A stretch of 64,000 nucleotides of DNA from Limnoperna fortunei. Its lineage: Eukaryota; Mollusca; Bivalvia; Mytilida; Modiolidae. This document shows positions 16,801 through 29,060 of the stretch, in pieces. Location: NCBI GenBank assembly GCA_944474755.1, contig OX104122.1, forward strand, positions 8,457,223 to 8,521,222. The letters are read 5' to 3'. Both the position numbers and the translations under genes were made by a program. The notes below the pieces were generated by a model, which was given only the letters and a program-made list of their open reading frames with translations, did not search any database and had not been told where the DNA came from. Position 1 is the stretch's first letter, and each line of letters opens with the position of its first letter.

Positions 16801-19800
16801 ACAAACAGTAACAGTTCACACGGCTTATCTGTCTTTATATCTACACATACACAGAGAAACAGTAATTCACAAGGCTTATTTATATCTATATCTACAGGTA
16901 CACACAGCAACAGTTCACACGGCTTATCTGTCTTTATATCTACAGGTACACACAGTAACAGTACACACGGCTTATTTGTCTATATATCCACAGGTACGCA
17001 CAGTAACAGTTCACTCGGCTTATCTGTCTTTATATCTACAGGTACACACATCAACAGTTCACACGGCTTATCTGTCTGTATATCTACAGATACACAGAGT
17101 AACAGCTCAAACGGCTTATCTGTTTTAATGTCTACAGGTACACACAGTAACAGTTCACACGGCTTATCTGTCTTTATATCTACAGGTACACACAGTAGCA
17201 GTTCACACGGCTTATCTGTCATTATATCTACAGGTACACGCAGTAACCGTTCAGAAGGCTTATCTGTCTTGATATCTACAGGTACACACAGCAACAGTTC
17301 ACACGGCTTATCTGTCTTTATATCTACAGGTACACACAGTAGCAGTTCACACGGCTTATCTGTCATTATATCTACAGGTACACGCAGTAACCGTTCAGAA
17401 GGCTTATCTGTCTTGATATCTACAGGTACACACAGCAACAGTTCACAAGGCTTATCTGTCATTATATCTACAGGTACACACAGTAGGAGTTCACACGGAT
17501 TATCTGTCATTATATCTACCGGTACACACGTTAACAGTTCACACTGCTTATCTGGATTTATATCTACAGGTACACACAGTAAGAGTTCACACGGCTTATC
17601 TGTTTTTATATCTACAGGTACAAACAGTAAGAGTTCACACGGATTATCTGTCTTCATATCAACAGGTACACACGTTAACAGATCACACGGCTTATCTGTC
17701 TTTAAATCTACAGGTACACACCCTAACAGTTAACACGTCTTATCTGTCTTTATCTCTACACGTACACACAGTAACAGTTCACACGGCTTATCTGTCTATA
17801 TATCTACATGTACACACAGTAATAGTTCACACGGCTTATCTGTGTTAATATCTACACGTACACACAGTAACAGTAATTCACAAGTCTTATCTGTATCTAT
17901 ATCTACAAGTACACACAGTAACAGTTCAAATGGCTTATCTTTCTTTATATTTACAAGTACATACAGTAGCAGTTAACACGGCTTATCTGTCTTTATATCT
18001 ACACGTACACACAGTAACAGTTCACACGGCTTATCTGTCTTTATATCTACAGGTACACACAGTAACAGTTCACACGGCTTATCTGTCTTTATATCTACAG
18101 GTACACACAGTAACAGTACACACGGCTTATCTGTTTTTATATCTACAGGTACACACAGTAACAGTACACACGGCTTATCTGTCGTTATATCTACTGGTAC
18201 ACACAGTAACAGTTCACACGGCTTATCTGTCTTTATATCTACATGTACACACAGTAACAGTTCACACGGCTTATCTGTTTTTATATCTACAGGTACACAC
18301 AGTAACAGTTCACACGGCTTATCTGTCTTTATATCTACAGGTACACACGGTAACAATAATTCACAAGGCTTTTATGTACCTATATCTACAGGTACACACA
18401 GTAAAAGTTCACACGGCTTATCTGTCTTTATATCTACATGTACACACAGTAACAGTTCACACGGCTTATCTGTCTTAATATCTACAGGTGAACACAGTAA
18501 CAGTTCACATGGTTTATCTGTCTTTAGGTCTACAGGTACACACAGTAACAGTTCACATGGTTTATCTGTCTTTAGGTCTACAGGTACACACAGTAAAAGT
18601 TCACACGGCTTATCTGTCTTTATATCTACATACACACAGTTACAGTTCATACGGCTTATCTGTCTTTATATCTACAGGTACACACAGTAACAGTTCACAT
18701 GGTTTATCTGTCTTTATTTCTACAGGTACACACAGTAAAAGTTCACACGGCTTATCTGTCTTTATATCTACATGTACACACAGTAACAGTTCACACGTCT
18801 TATCTGTCTTTATATCTACAGGCACACACAGTAACAGTTCAGACGGCTTATCTGTTTTTATATCTACAGGTACACACAGTAGCAGTTCACACGGCTTATC
18901 TGTCTTTATATCTACAGGTACACTCAATAACAGTACACACGGCTTGTCTGTTTTTTTATCTACAGGTACACACAGTAACAGTTCACACGGCTTATCTGTC
19001 TTTATATCTACAGGTACACTCAATAACAGTACACACGGCTTGTCTGTTTTTTTATCTACAGGTACACACAGTAACAGTTCACACGGCCTATCTGTCTTTA
19101 TATCTACAGGTACACACAGTAACAGTTCACACGGCTTATCTGTCTTTATATCTACAGGTGCACACAGTAACAGTTAACACTGCTTATCTGTCTTTATATC
19201 TACAGGTACACTCAATAACAGTACACACGGCTTGTCTGTTTTTTTATCTACAGGTACACACAGTAACAGTTCACACGGCTTATCTGTCTTTATATCTACA
19301 GGTACACACAGTAACAGTTCACACGTCTTATCTGTCTTTATATCTACAGGTACACCGAGTAACAGTTCACATGGCTTCAGTAACAGTTCACACGTCTTAT
19401 CTGTCTTTATATCTACAGGTGCACACAGTAACAGTTCACACGGCTTATCTGTCATTATATCTACAGGTACAAACAGTAACAGTTCACACGGCTTATCTGT
19501 CTTCATATCAACAGGTACACACGTTAACAGTTCACACGGCTTATCTGTCTTTAAATCTACAGGTACACACCCTAACAGTTAACACGGCTTATCTGTCTTG
19601 ATCTCTACAGGTACACACAGTAACAGTTCAGACGGCTTATCTGTCTTTATATCTACAGGTACACACAGTAACAGTTCACACGGCTTCTCTGTCTTTAAAT
19701 CTACAGGTACACACCCTTACAGTTAATACGGCTTATCTGTCTTTATATCCACATGTACAAAGAGTAAAAGTTCACAAGGCTTATCTGTCATTTTATCTAC

Positions 19801-22800
19801 AAGTACACACAGTAACAGTTCACACGGCTTATCTGTCATTATATCTACAGGTACACACAGTAACAGTTCACACTGCTTATCTGTCTTTATATCTACAGGT
19901 ACACACAGTAACAGTAATTAACAAGACTTTTCTGTATGTATATCTACAGGTACACACAGTAACAGTTCACACGGCTTATCTGTCTTTCAACAGTAATTCA
20001 CAAGGCTTTTCTGTATGTATATCTACAGGTACGCACAGTAACAGTTCACATTTTTTATCTGTCTTTAGGTCTACAGGTACACACAGTAACAGTTCACATG
20101 GTTTATCTGTCTTTATATCTACAGGTACACACAGTAACAGTAATTCACAAGGCTTTTCTGTATGTATATCTACAGGTACACACAGTAACAGTTCACACGG
20201 CTTATCTGTTTTAATATCTAGAGGTACACACAGTAACAGTTCACACGGCTTCTCTGTCTTTATATCTACAGGTACACACAGTAACAGTTCACACGGCTTA
20301 TCTGTCTTTTTATCTACAGGTACACACAGTAACAGTACACACGGATTATCTGTCTTTATATCTACAGGTACACACAGTAACAGTTCACACGGCTTATCTG
20401 TCTTTATATCTACAGGTACACACAGTAACAGTTCACACGACTTATCTGTCTTTATATCTACAGGTACACACAGTAACAGTTCACACGGTTTATCTGTCTT
20501 TATATCTACAGGTACACACAGTAACAGTTCACCCGTCTTATCTGTCTTTATATCTACAGCTACGCACAGTAAAAGTTCACACGGCTTATCTGTCTTTATA
20601 TCAACAGGTGCACACTTTAACAGTTCACATTGCTTATCTATCTTTATATCTGCAATTACACAAAGTAACTGTTCACGCGGCTTATCTGTCTTTATATCGA
20701 CATGTACACACAGTAACAGTTCACATGGCTTATCTGTCTTTATGTCTACAGGTACACACAGTAACAGTTCACACGGCTTATCTGTCATTATATCTACAGA
20801 TACACACAGTAACAGTTCACACGGCATATCTGTCTTTATATCTACAGGTACACATTGTAACAGTTTACTCGGCTTATCTGTCTTTATATCTACAGGTACA
20901 CATTGTAACAGTTTACACGGCTTATCTGTCTTTATATCTACAGGTACACACAGTAACAGTTCACACGGCTTATCTGTCTTTATATCTACAGGTACACATT
21001 CTAACAGTTTACACGGCATATCTGTCTTTATATCTACAGGTACACACAGTAACTGTTCACACGGCTTATCTGTTTTTATATCTACAGGTACACACAGTAA
21101 CTGTTCACACGGCTTATCTGTCTTTATATCTACAGGTACACGCAGTAACTGTTCACACGGCTTATTTGTCTTTATATCTACAGGTATACACAGTAACTGT
21201 TCACCCGGCTTATTTGTCTTGATATCTACAGGTACACGCAGTAACAGTTCACACGACTCGTCTGTCTTTATATCTACAGGTATACACAGTAACTGTTCAC
21301 ACGGCTTATTTGTCTTTATATCTACAGGTACTCGCAGTAACAGTTCACACGGCTTGTCTGTCTTTATATCTACAGGTACACACAGTAACTGTTCACACGG
21401 CTTATTTGTCTTTATATCTACAGGTACACGCAGTAACAGTTCACACGGCTTGTCTGTCTTTATATCGACAGGTACACATTGTAACAGTTCACACGGCTTA
21501 TTTGTCTTTATATCTACAGGTACACACAGTAACGGTCCACACGGCTTATTTGTCTTTATATCTACAGGTACACACAGTAACTGTTCACATGGCTTATTTG
21601 TCTTTATATCTACAGGTACACGCAGTAACAGTTCGCACGGCTTGTCTGTCTTTATATCTACAGGTACACACGTTAACAGTTCACACGGCTTATCTGTCTT
21701 TAAATCTACAGGTACACACCCTAACAGTTGACACGGCTTATCTGTCTTTATATCTACAGGTACGCACAGTAACAGTTCACATTGTTTATCTGTCTTTAGG
21801 TCTACAGGTACACACAGTAACAGTTCACATGGTTTATCTGTCTTTATATCTACATGTACACACAGTAACAGTAATTCACAAGGCTTTTCTGTATGTATAT
21901 CTACAGGTACACACAGTAACAGTTCACACGGCTTATCTGTCTTTATATATACATGTACACACAGTAGCAGTTCACACGGCTTATCTGTCTTTATATCTAC
22001 AGGTACACACAGTAGCATTTCACACGGCTTATCTGTCTTTATATCTACAAGTACACACAGTAACAGTTCACACAGCTTATCTGTCTTTATATCTACAGGT
22101 ACACACAGTAACAGTTCACACGGCTTATCTGTCTTTATATCTACAGGTACACACAGTAACAGTTCACACGGCTTATCTGTCTTTATATCTACAGGTACAC
22201 ACAGTAACAGTACACGCGGCTTATCTGTCTTTATATCTACAGGTACACACAGTAACAGTTCAAACGTCTTATCTGTCTTTATATCTACAGGTACACACAG
22301 TATCAGTTCACATTGTTTATCTGTCTTTATATCTACATGTACACACAGTAACAGTTCAAACGTCTTATCTGTCTTTATATCTACAGGTACACACAGTATC
22401 AGTTCACACGACTTATCTGTCTTTATATCTACATGTACACACAGTAACAGTTCACACGGCTTATCTGTCATTATATCTACAGGTACGCACAGTAACAGTT
22501 CACACGGCTTATCTGTCTTTAAATCTACAGGTACACACCCTAACAGTTAACACGTCTTATCTGTCTTTATCTCTACAGGTACACACAGTATCAGTTCACA
22601 CGGCTTATCTGTCTTTATATCTACATGTACACACAGTAACAGTTCACACGGCTTATCTGTCATTATATCTACAGGTACACACAATAACAGTACACACGGC
22701 TTATCTGTCGTTATATCAACAGGTACACACAGTAACAGTTCACACGGCTTATCTGTCTTTAAATCTACAGGTACACACCCTAACAGTTAACACGTCTTAT

Positions 22801-23150
22801 CTGTCTTTATCTCTACAGGTACACACAGTAACAGTTCACACGGCTTACCTGTCTTTATATCTACAGGTACACACAGTAACAGTTCACACGGCTTATCTGT
22901 CTTTATATCTACAGGTACACACAGTACCAGTTCACACGGCTTATCTGTCTTTATATCTACAGGTACACACAGTAACAGTTCACACGGCTTATCTGTCTTC
23001 ATATCAACATGTACACACGTTAACAGTTCACACGGCTTATCTGTCTTTAAATCTACAGGTACACACCCTAACAGTTAATACGGCTTATCTGTCTTTATAT
23101 CTACATGTACAAAGAGTAAAAGTTCACACGGATTGTCTGTCTTTATATCG
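13890..23150. repeat. Long duplication within array 1, copy 2
   Basis: This is the partner of 1-8,160. It contains additional internal tandem gains relative to copy 1. One is a doubled three-unit block at about 17,170-17,460, recognisable by ACACGCAGTAACCGTTCAGA at two places. Another is a set of extra units between about 16,510 and 16,960. After about 23,150 the two copies diverge, and the array runs on in a different unit order to its right edge. Confidence 0.8.
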
Positions 23151-24875
23151 ACATGTACACACAGTAACAGTTCACACGGCTTATCTGTCATTATATCTAC
23201 AGGTACACACAGTAACAGTTCACACGGCTTGCCTGTCTTTATATCGACATGTACACACAGTAACAGTTCACACGGCTATTCTATCTTTATATTCACAGAT
23301 ACACAGTGACAGTTTACACGGCTTATTTCTCTTTATATCTACGGATACACACAGTGACAGTTCACACGGCTTATCCGTCTTTATATCTACTAGTACACAC
23401 AGTAACAGTTCACCCGTCTTATCTGTCTTTATATCTACAGCTTCGCACAGTAACAGTTCACACGGGTTATCTGTCTTTATATCAACAGGTGCACACATTA
23501 ACAGTTCACATTGCTTATCTGTCTTTATATCTGCAATTACACAAAGTAACTGTTCACGCGGCTTATCTGTCTTTATATCTACAGGTACTCACAGTATCAG
23601 TTCACACGGCTTATCTGTCTTTATATCTACAGGTACACACAGTAACAGTTCACACGGCTTATCTGTCTTTATATCTACAGGTACACACAGTAACAGTTCA
23701 CACGGCTTATCTGTCTTTATATCTACATGTACACACAGTAACAGTTCACACGGCTTATCTGTCTTTATATTTACAGGTAGGCACGGTAACAGTTCACACT
23801 GCTTGTCTGTCTTTATATCGACATGTACACACAGTAACAGTTCACACGGCTTATCTGTCTTTATATCTACAGGTACACACAGTAACAGTTCTCACGGCTT
23901 ATCTGTCATTATATCTACAGGTACACACAGTAACAGTTCACACGGCATATCTGTCTTTATATCTACAGGTACACATTGTAACAGTTTACACGGCTTATCT
24001 GTCTTTATATCTACAGGTACACACAGTAACAGTTCACACGGCATATCTGTCTTTATATCTACAGGTACACATTGTAACAGTTCACACGGAATATCTGTCT
24101 TTATATCTACAGGTACACACAGTAACTGTTCACACGGCTTATCTGTCTTTATATCTACAGGTACACACAGTAACTGTTCACACGGCTTATCTGTCTTTAT
24201 ATCTACAGGTACACACAGTAACTGTTCACACGGCTTATTTTTCTTTATATCTACAGGTACACGCAGTAACAGTTCACACGCCTTGTCTGTCTTTATATCG
24301 ACAGGTACACACAGTAACTGTTCACACGACTTATTTGTCTTTATATCTACAGGTACACGCAGTAACAGTTCACACGGCTTGTCTGTCTTTATATCTACAG
24401 GTACACACAGTAACTGTTCACACGGCTTATTTTTCTTTATATCTACAGGTACACGCAGTAACAGTTCACACGGCTTGTCTGTCTTTATATCGACAGGTAC
24501 ACACAGTAACAGTTCACACGGCTATTCTATCTTTATATTCACAGATACACACAGTAACAGTTTACAAGGCCTATATGTCTTTATATCTACATCTACACAG
24601 TAAAGTTCACCTGGATTATCTGTCTTTATTTTTACAGGTACACACAGTAACAGTTCACACGGCTTATCTGTCTTTATATCTACAGGTACACACAGTAACA
24701 GTTCACACGGCTTATCTGTCTTTATATCTACAGGTACACACAGTAACAGTTCACACGGCTTATCTGTCTTTATATCTACAGGTACACACAGTAACAGTTC
24801 ACACCGCTTATCTGTCTTTATATTCACATATACACACAGTAACAGTTCACAGGCTAATCTGTCTTTATATCTGCA

Positions 24876-24914
24876 GGTACACACACACACACACCCTCAC
24901 ACACCCTCACACAC
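24876..24914. repeat. (AC)n microsatellite at the right edge of array 1
   Basis: The last 48-bp unit, GCAGGTACACACAC, runs without a break into an AC dinucleotide tract with two CCCTCACACA interruptions. Unique sequence begins at about 24,915. The AC tract looks like an expansion of the ACACAC part of the monomer itself. Confidence 0.85.
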
Positions 24915-25346
24915 GATTCTACGTCATTTAATGCATAGATCTGATATGACCCGACAGTCCCTACTTAAAAATATATATTACTCAATCGTGAGTTAACATT
25001 CAATCAGGTCAAATTCTATATTTTATGGCAATAAATTGAAAATTGCTTTTATTCCGAAAAGAATGTACTAGATCGGCTTCGCTTAATTTTCAGACGAAGG
25101 GTGTTATCATAATGCAATTGGAATCAAAGACGCATAAACGCTGTTTTAGAACAATATTAATACCATATTGATTTGTAACTAGCATGTCAAAACGCGCGTT
25201 AGGCGTAGCAAAGTGTATTGCCTGGAACTTTGTTGTAAGTTTAGCTTTTATCATCATTTTAATAGGTATATCTATGCAGCCACTCTACTTTGTCTTTTGA
25301 TTTTTGTTTTGTTTTGTATTTTAGATGTTTTTATGTTTACTAAAGC

Positions 25347-25532
25347 ATTGCGGGCAAGGTGCATTCAACTCCAATCTTAATTGACAAGGATTGCCAGTTT
25401 TCCTACCAAAGGTCGGGGTTTTTCTCCGAGTACTCCGGCTTCCTCCCCAATAATCCAATAAAAGCGGGATATAGCTGAAAAGTTACGGAATGTGGCGTTA
25501 AACAATATTCAAATAAACAAAGAAATAAATAT
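25347..25532 (+). mobile_element. SINE 3' body fragment, plus strand
   Basis: Contains the conserved SINE body seen several times in this window: GCGGGCAAGGTG, then CAACTCCAATCTTAATTGAC, AAGGATTGCCAGTTTTCCT, a TTTCTCCGAGTACTCCGGC segment, ATATAGCTGAAAAG, and the 3' GTGGCGTTAAACAATATTC with an A-rich tail. The tRNA-like head is missing, so it is 5'-truncated. The match is to the copies at 28,842 and 50,646 in this window. Confidence 0.7.
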
Positions 25533-26045
25533 TAGTACAAGTCCGCGTCAGGTCTATCATAATTCTATATGTATGCCCTTACCGCGACTCTTCATTTACT
25601 TTGACTCTTGTTGAAATACAAGTGCTTTATGTAGGTCTGATAAGAAGGCCATAGGGACAATACTTTTTCAGTTTCATCATCATTTTAACGATATGCCCTG
25701 CAGTCCTTATCCATTGAATTTGACTTTTTTGCCTGTATTTCAGTAATTGTTGTTGCAATACACAATGGAAACAGTAACCTTTGGAGAAATGCAATTAAGA
25801 AAGCTTCAGAGTGAAAGATTTTTTCGAAACGGTTAGGCATCTGACGAAACTTCAAAATTATGAACTTTCCAAATAGTGAACCTTTGGGGAAGTAAACGTT
25901 TTGTTACAATAAATTGAAAACATACAACTGTTCTAAAAATTATCTTGTATCAATTTAACCCATACACTTTTTATTTTTTTTAAATATTTACTTGATCACG
26001 GGTAAATACATATCATATCATCAAAGTTTTATTGCGTTAGGAGAG

Positions 26046-26205
26046 GGGCGAGGAAAGCTGGAGTACTCCTTGAGCCCCTTCGTCGGTAAATAGGAAACGT
26101 GGATGGAGTCGAGAGAACTAGTCATACTTAACCTTACAGCCTCAGTGCTGACACACCGGTGTTCAATGTTAGATGACCCAGTTCACTCGGCCATGAGGCA
26201 TTTGT
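26046..26205 (-). mobile_element. Diverged tRNA-derived SINE head, minus strand
   Basis: Read on the minus strand it has a tRNA A-box-like TGGCCGAGTGAAC (plus-strand 26,180-26,192) followed by a degenerate GCACTGAGGCTG B-box region and then a CTCGACTCC segment. The 3' body differs from the other copies. Confidence 0.5.
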
Positions 26206-26454
26206 ACTAAGACAAAAAATGCCTGACAGTTTGTTAAAAAAAAAAAACATGTACAGAAGTAATACTTTAAATATTTATCATTTATACATGTACAACTGTA
26301 AATATTGTTGACTCTTGCAAATTATGACTTTTATATAGTGGGTTTGTTTAATGGAATGAAACGCCACTTAAAACGTGTTTAATCTATGTCATTGCGTCGA
26401 ATTGTAATAAAGTTTTGAAGCCCGCGTACAAGATAACACACCATAAAATTAGTC

Positions 26455-26580
26455 ATAAACTGGCAATCCTTGTCAATTAATGTTGAAGTCGAGCACAACA
26501 GTCCCGAAATTTCAACCTCGCTGTTGACGCGCCGGTTATACATTCTTGATGAATAACTGTATCGAGACCGCTAAACTAAT
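26455..26580 (-). mobile_element. SINE fragment, minus strand
   Basis: The plus strand shows AACTGGCAATCCTTGTCAATT, TGAAGTCGAGCACAAC and AATTTCAACCTCGCTGTTGA. This is the reverse of the SINE body plus B-box region found at 50,646-50,890. Both ends are eroded. Confidence 0.6.
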
Positions 26581-26895
26581 CCTAATAATGTATTTATGTA
26601 TTATATTTTATTATTTATTGCACACATGTATAATAATGTAATATATTATTAACCATGTGAGTATAATACATGTGAAATTGTCCATGCCATATGGCTCTAG
26701 TGAACATGACCAATACAGAAAAACGGGACAAATTCATTTCCGGTAATCTATATATAAATATTCATTTTAGAAGCGAACGCATTCGTTAAGTTAAGCCTTC
26801 TTGATAACATTGGTGTCAAAGTTTATGGAATTTTTACGTTAAGTTTGTTAGTGTTGTTTTAATTAATTTTTAAACTATGTCATGTCGTCCAGTGT

Positions 26896-27015
26896 TTGAG
26901 AAGGAGGCCGGACTACCCTTAGAAAACGCCCGACTTTCGGTAGGAAAACTGGCTATCCATTTCAATTACGATTGGAGTTGAGTACATCCTATTGCATTTT
27001 GGACTCCCGTCCCAA
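26896..27015 (-). mobile_element. SINE body fragment, minus strand
   Basis: GGTAGGAAAACTGGC, ATTTCAATTACGATTGGAGT and TGAGTACATCC are the reverse-oriented CAACTCCAATC...GCCAGTTTTCCTACC body segment of the same SINE family. No tRNA-like head is visible. Confidence 0.5.
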
Positions 27016-27682
27016 ACCCCAAAACGGTCCTTTAATAGTTGACAGTGAAAATGTTTCATATGTTAGCGTGTACTAACTGTAGTTTATTTTAAACATATTT
27101 GAATAATCCATTGCAAACTAATAAATAAATCAGGTCTATGCTTTCCAACATATTTCAGCTTCTTCCTTACAGGTGCAAACCGATAACAGGTCAATTAGGT
27201 ATCATACGAGGTTAATGCCATAGAGTCCATATGTATTACATTTGTGATTGATTGGTTGATTGATTAAGTGATAGATAGATTGATTGAGTAGGTAACGTGC
27301 AGAATTATAGTAAAGCAACATTTAGGACAAGAACATGGAAAGAGACCATTTGATTATGAAGACGTTTAATGCATCTCTATTTTAAGCTTTTCGTTTTTCT
27401 TATTGAATTTTTGTCATAAAAATTTCCAGGGCTTCGTGTTTTATGTCTTTAACGCCACACGTCGCTTGAGGTGAATACAAAAATAAACTGAACCGGCTTT
27501 TGTAGTAATAATGCTCTCGACATGCAAATAAATGTTATATGTTAGCTTGACTTTCCGCGAGTTGGTGTACAATACGCTGGATTAGCTATTTGACGCTAAG
27601 ATTAATATTTACCGCTCCAGATCAATGAAACCTTGCTGAAATCACCATAAAGAACAAATTTCATCCATAATGTCTCTGTTAT

Positions 27683-28410
27683 CTTCATAAACAATACAAG
27701 CTCTTCGTACAAAACTGTTTTTTTCCTAACAGTACAGAATATAGTGTTGTCACTGCTTTCTTCCTAAACAGTACATGCTGTACGTGCTGTCACTGCTTTC
27801 TTCCTAAACAGTACATGCTGTACGTGTTGTCACTGCTTTCTTCCTAAACAGTACATGCTGTACGTGTTGTCACTGCTTTCTTCCTAAACAGAACAAGATA
27901 TTCGTGTTGTTACTGTTTGTTTCCTAAACAGTACATGCTGTACATGTTGTCACTGCTTTCTTCCTAAACAGTACATGCTGTACGTGTTGTCACTGCTTTC
28001 TTCCTAAACAGTACATGCTGTACGTGCTGTCACTGCTCTCTTCCTAAACAGTACATGCTGTACGTGCTGTCACTGCTTTCTTCCTAAACAGTATATGCTG
28101 TACGTGCTGTCACTGCTCTCTTTCTAAACAGTATATGCTGTACGTGTTGTCTCTGCTTTCTTCCTAAACAGAACATGATGTACGTACTGTCACTGCTTTC
28201 TTCCTAAACAGTACATGATGTACGTACTGTCAATGCTTTCTTCCTAAACAGTACATGCTCTACGTGTTGTCTCTGCTTTCTTCCTAAACAGAACAATATA
28301 TTCGTGTTGTTACTGTTTTTTTCCTAAACAGTACGTTATACCTGTTGTCACTGCCTTCTTCATAAACAATGCAAGCTTTTCGTATTGTCACTGCATTCTT
28401 CCTAAACGTA
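27683..28410. repeat. 40-bp minisatellite
   Basis: About 18 head-to-tail units. The reference unit is 27,841-27,880: TTCCTAAACAGTACATGCTG followed by TACGTGTTGTCACTGCTTTC. The first and last units are strongly degenerate and share the same CTTCATAAACAAT...CAAGCT form, the usual pattern of a central expansion with decaying edges. A variant unit GAACAAGATATTCGTGTTGT occurs near 27,890 and nearly again near 28,292, indicating multi-unit duplication. The period is not a multiple of three and there is no coding potential. Confidence 0.93.
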
Positions 28411-28836
28411 TGTTATAACCTTACATTATTTAGTTAAAATGCCAATTATCAAACAAGTTAGTCATAACAGGCGAGACTAAGTGGGGATATCGAATAATTT
28501 CTTCATATTAAGTAATGTTTTATTTTTATTTTGGACTCCATTTCATACCGACCACATTCAGTGGCCTCATTTATAAAATAAGTAAATGGATCTCAAACCT
28601 AGTGTTATCTTCACATTCGTATAGTTACTGTAATGAACAAATGTTTATGTGAACGTTGTCTTTTTATTTGTGTTCAACAATGCATTCCGTCCGATATGCC
28701 GAATGTTCTTACTTTCTATTCAGAAATTTTCAGACGTAAATCGGTAATTTGGCTGTTACAACTTTGGGTTTAATATCCAAGCGTTTACAGACGTAGAAAG
28801 GAATATGTGCAATATCAAACGGCATGACGTAGTAGA
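28411..28836. other. Non-coding, nothing recognised
   Basis: AT-rich unique sequence between the 40-bp array and a SINE. No open frame, RNA gene or repeat identified by eye. Confidence 0.5.
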
Positions 28837-28841
28837 CAAAA

Positions 28842-29060
28842 TGGCTGCCGAGTAGTTAAGGTAGTTATTGCTCTACTATAGATCACGTGACTGTCAACAC
28901 TGAGATTGGAAGTTCGAGTCTCACTGCGGGCAGGATGTGTTCTAATATATATTAATTAATAAGGATTGCCAGTTTTCTTACGAATGTCAAGGGTTTCATC
29001 CAGGTACCCGGGCCTCTTCCTTCAATAAAAATTGCCTGAAAGTCACAATACAAACCAAAA
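28842..29060 (+). mobile_element. tRNA-derived SINE, plus strand
   Basis: The head resembles a tRNA: TGCCGAGTAGTTAAGG (A-box-like, about 28,845) and AGTTCGAGTCTCAC (B-box-like, about 28,910). It is followed by TGCGGGCAGG and the family body AAGGATTGCCAGTTTTC, then GGGTTTCATCCAGGTACCCG. Pol III internal promoter boxes of this kind are the established signature of tRNA-derived SINEs. The 3' end is diffuse. Confidence 0.72.

Larger units (their letters stand above)
1..24880. repeat. 48-bp minisatellite, array 1
   Basis: Continuous head-to-tail tandem array of about 510-520 units; it starts before the window. A clean reference unit is 1,316-1,363. It reads, in pieces, GGTACACACAGTAACAG, then TTCACACGGCTTATCTG, then TCTTTATATCTACA. 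Common variants are a 51-bp unit with an extra TAA before TTCACAAGG (for example near 2,340 and 9,730) and units with TCTTTAAATCTACAGG followed by CACCCTAACAGTTAA. The unit length is a multiple of three, and stops are absent in two plus frames (GTHSNSSHGLSVFIST and VHTVTVHTAYLSLYLQ) and one minus frame (VDIKTDKPCELLLCVP). This yields reading frames of up to about 1,100 codons that overlap on both strands. All three open frames are comparably long, which argues against selection on any one. I see no splice, start or domain context that would make this a gene. Confidence 0.97.
24915..27682. other. Non-coding spacer with SINE fragments
   Basis: AT-rich sequence without a supportable reading frame. 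Apart from the four SINE fragments listed separately I see nothing definable. The stretch 26,590-26,680 is a very AT-rich tract with ATAATGTAATATATTATT-like simple sequence. Confidence 0.6.

Noticed and set aside
6379..24603. Very long plus- and minus-strand open frames (691, 735, 785, 831 and 1,097 codons) as repeat-protein genes
   Set aside because: They overlap in three frames of the same 48-bp repeat and all stay open because 48 is divisible by three. No frame is selectively stop-free and there is no non-repeat domain, signal peptide or promoter context.
28842..28925. Functional tRNA gene
   Set aside because: A- and B-box-like sequences are present but the cloverleaf is not maintained, and the sequence continues into the SINE body found at other copies.
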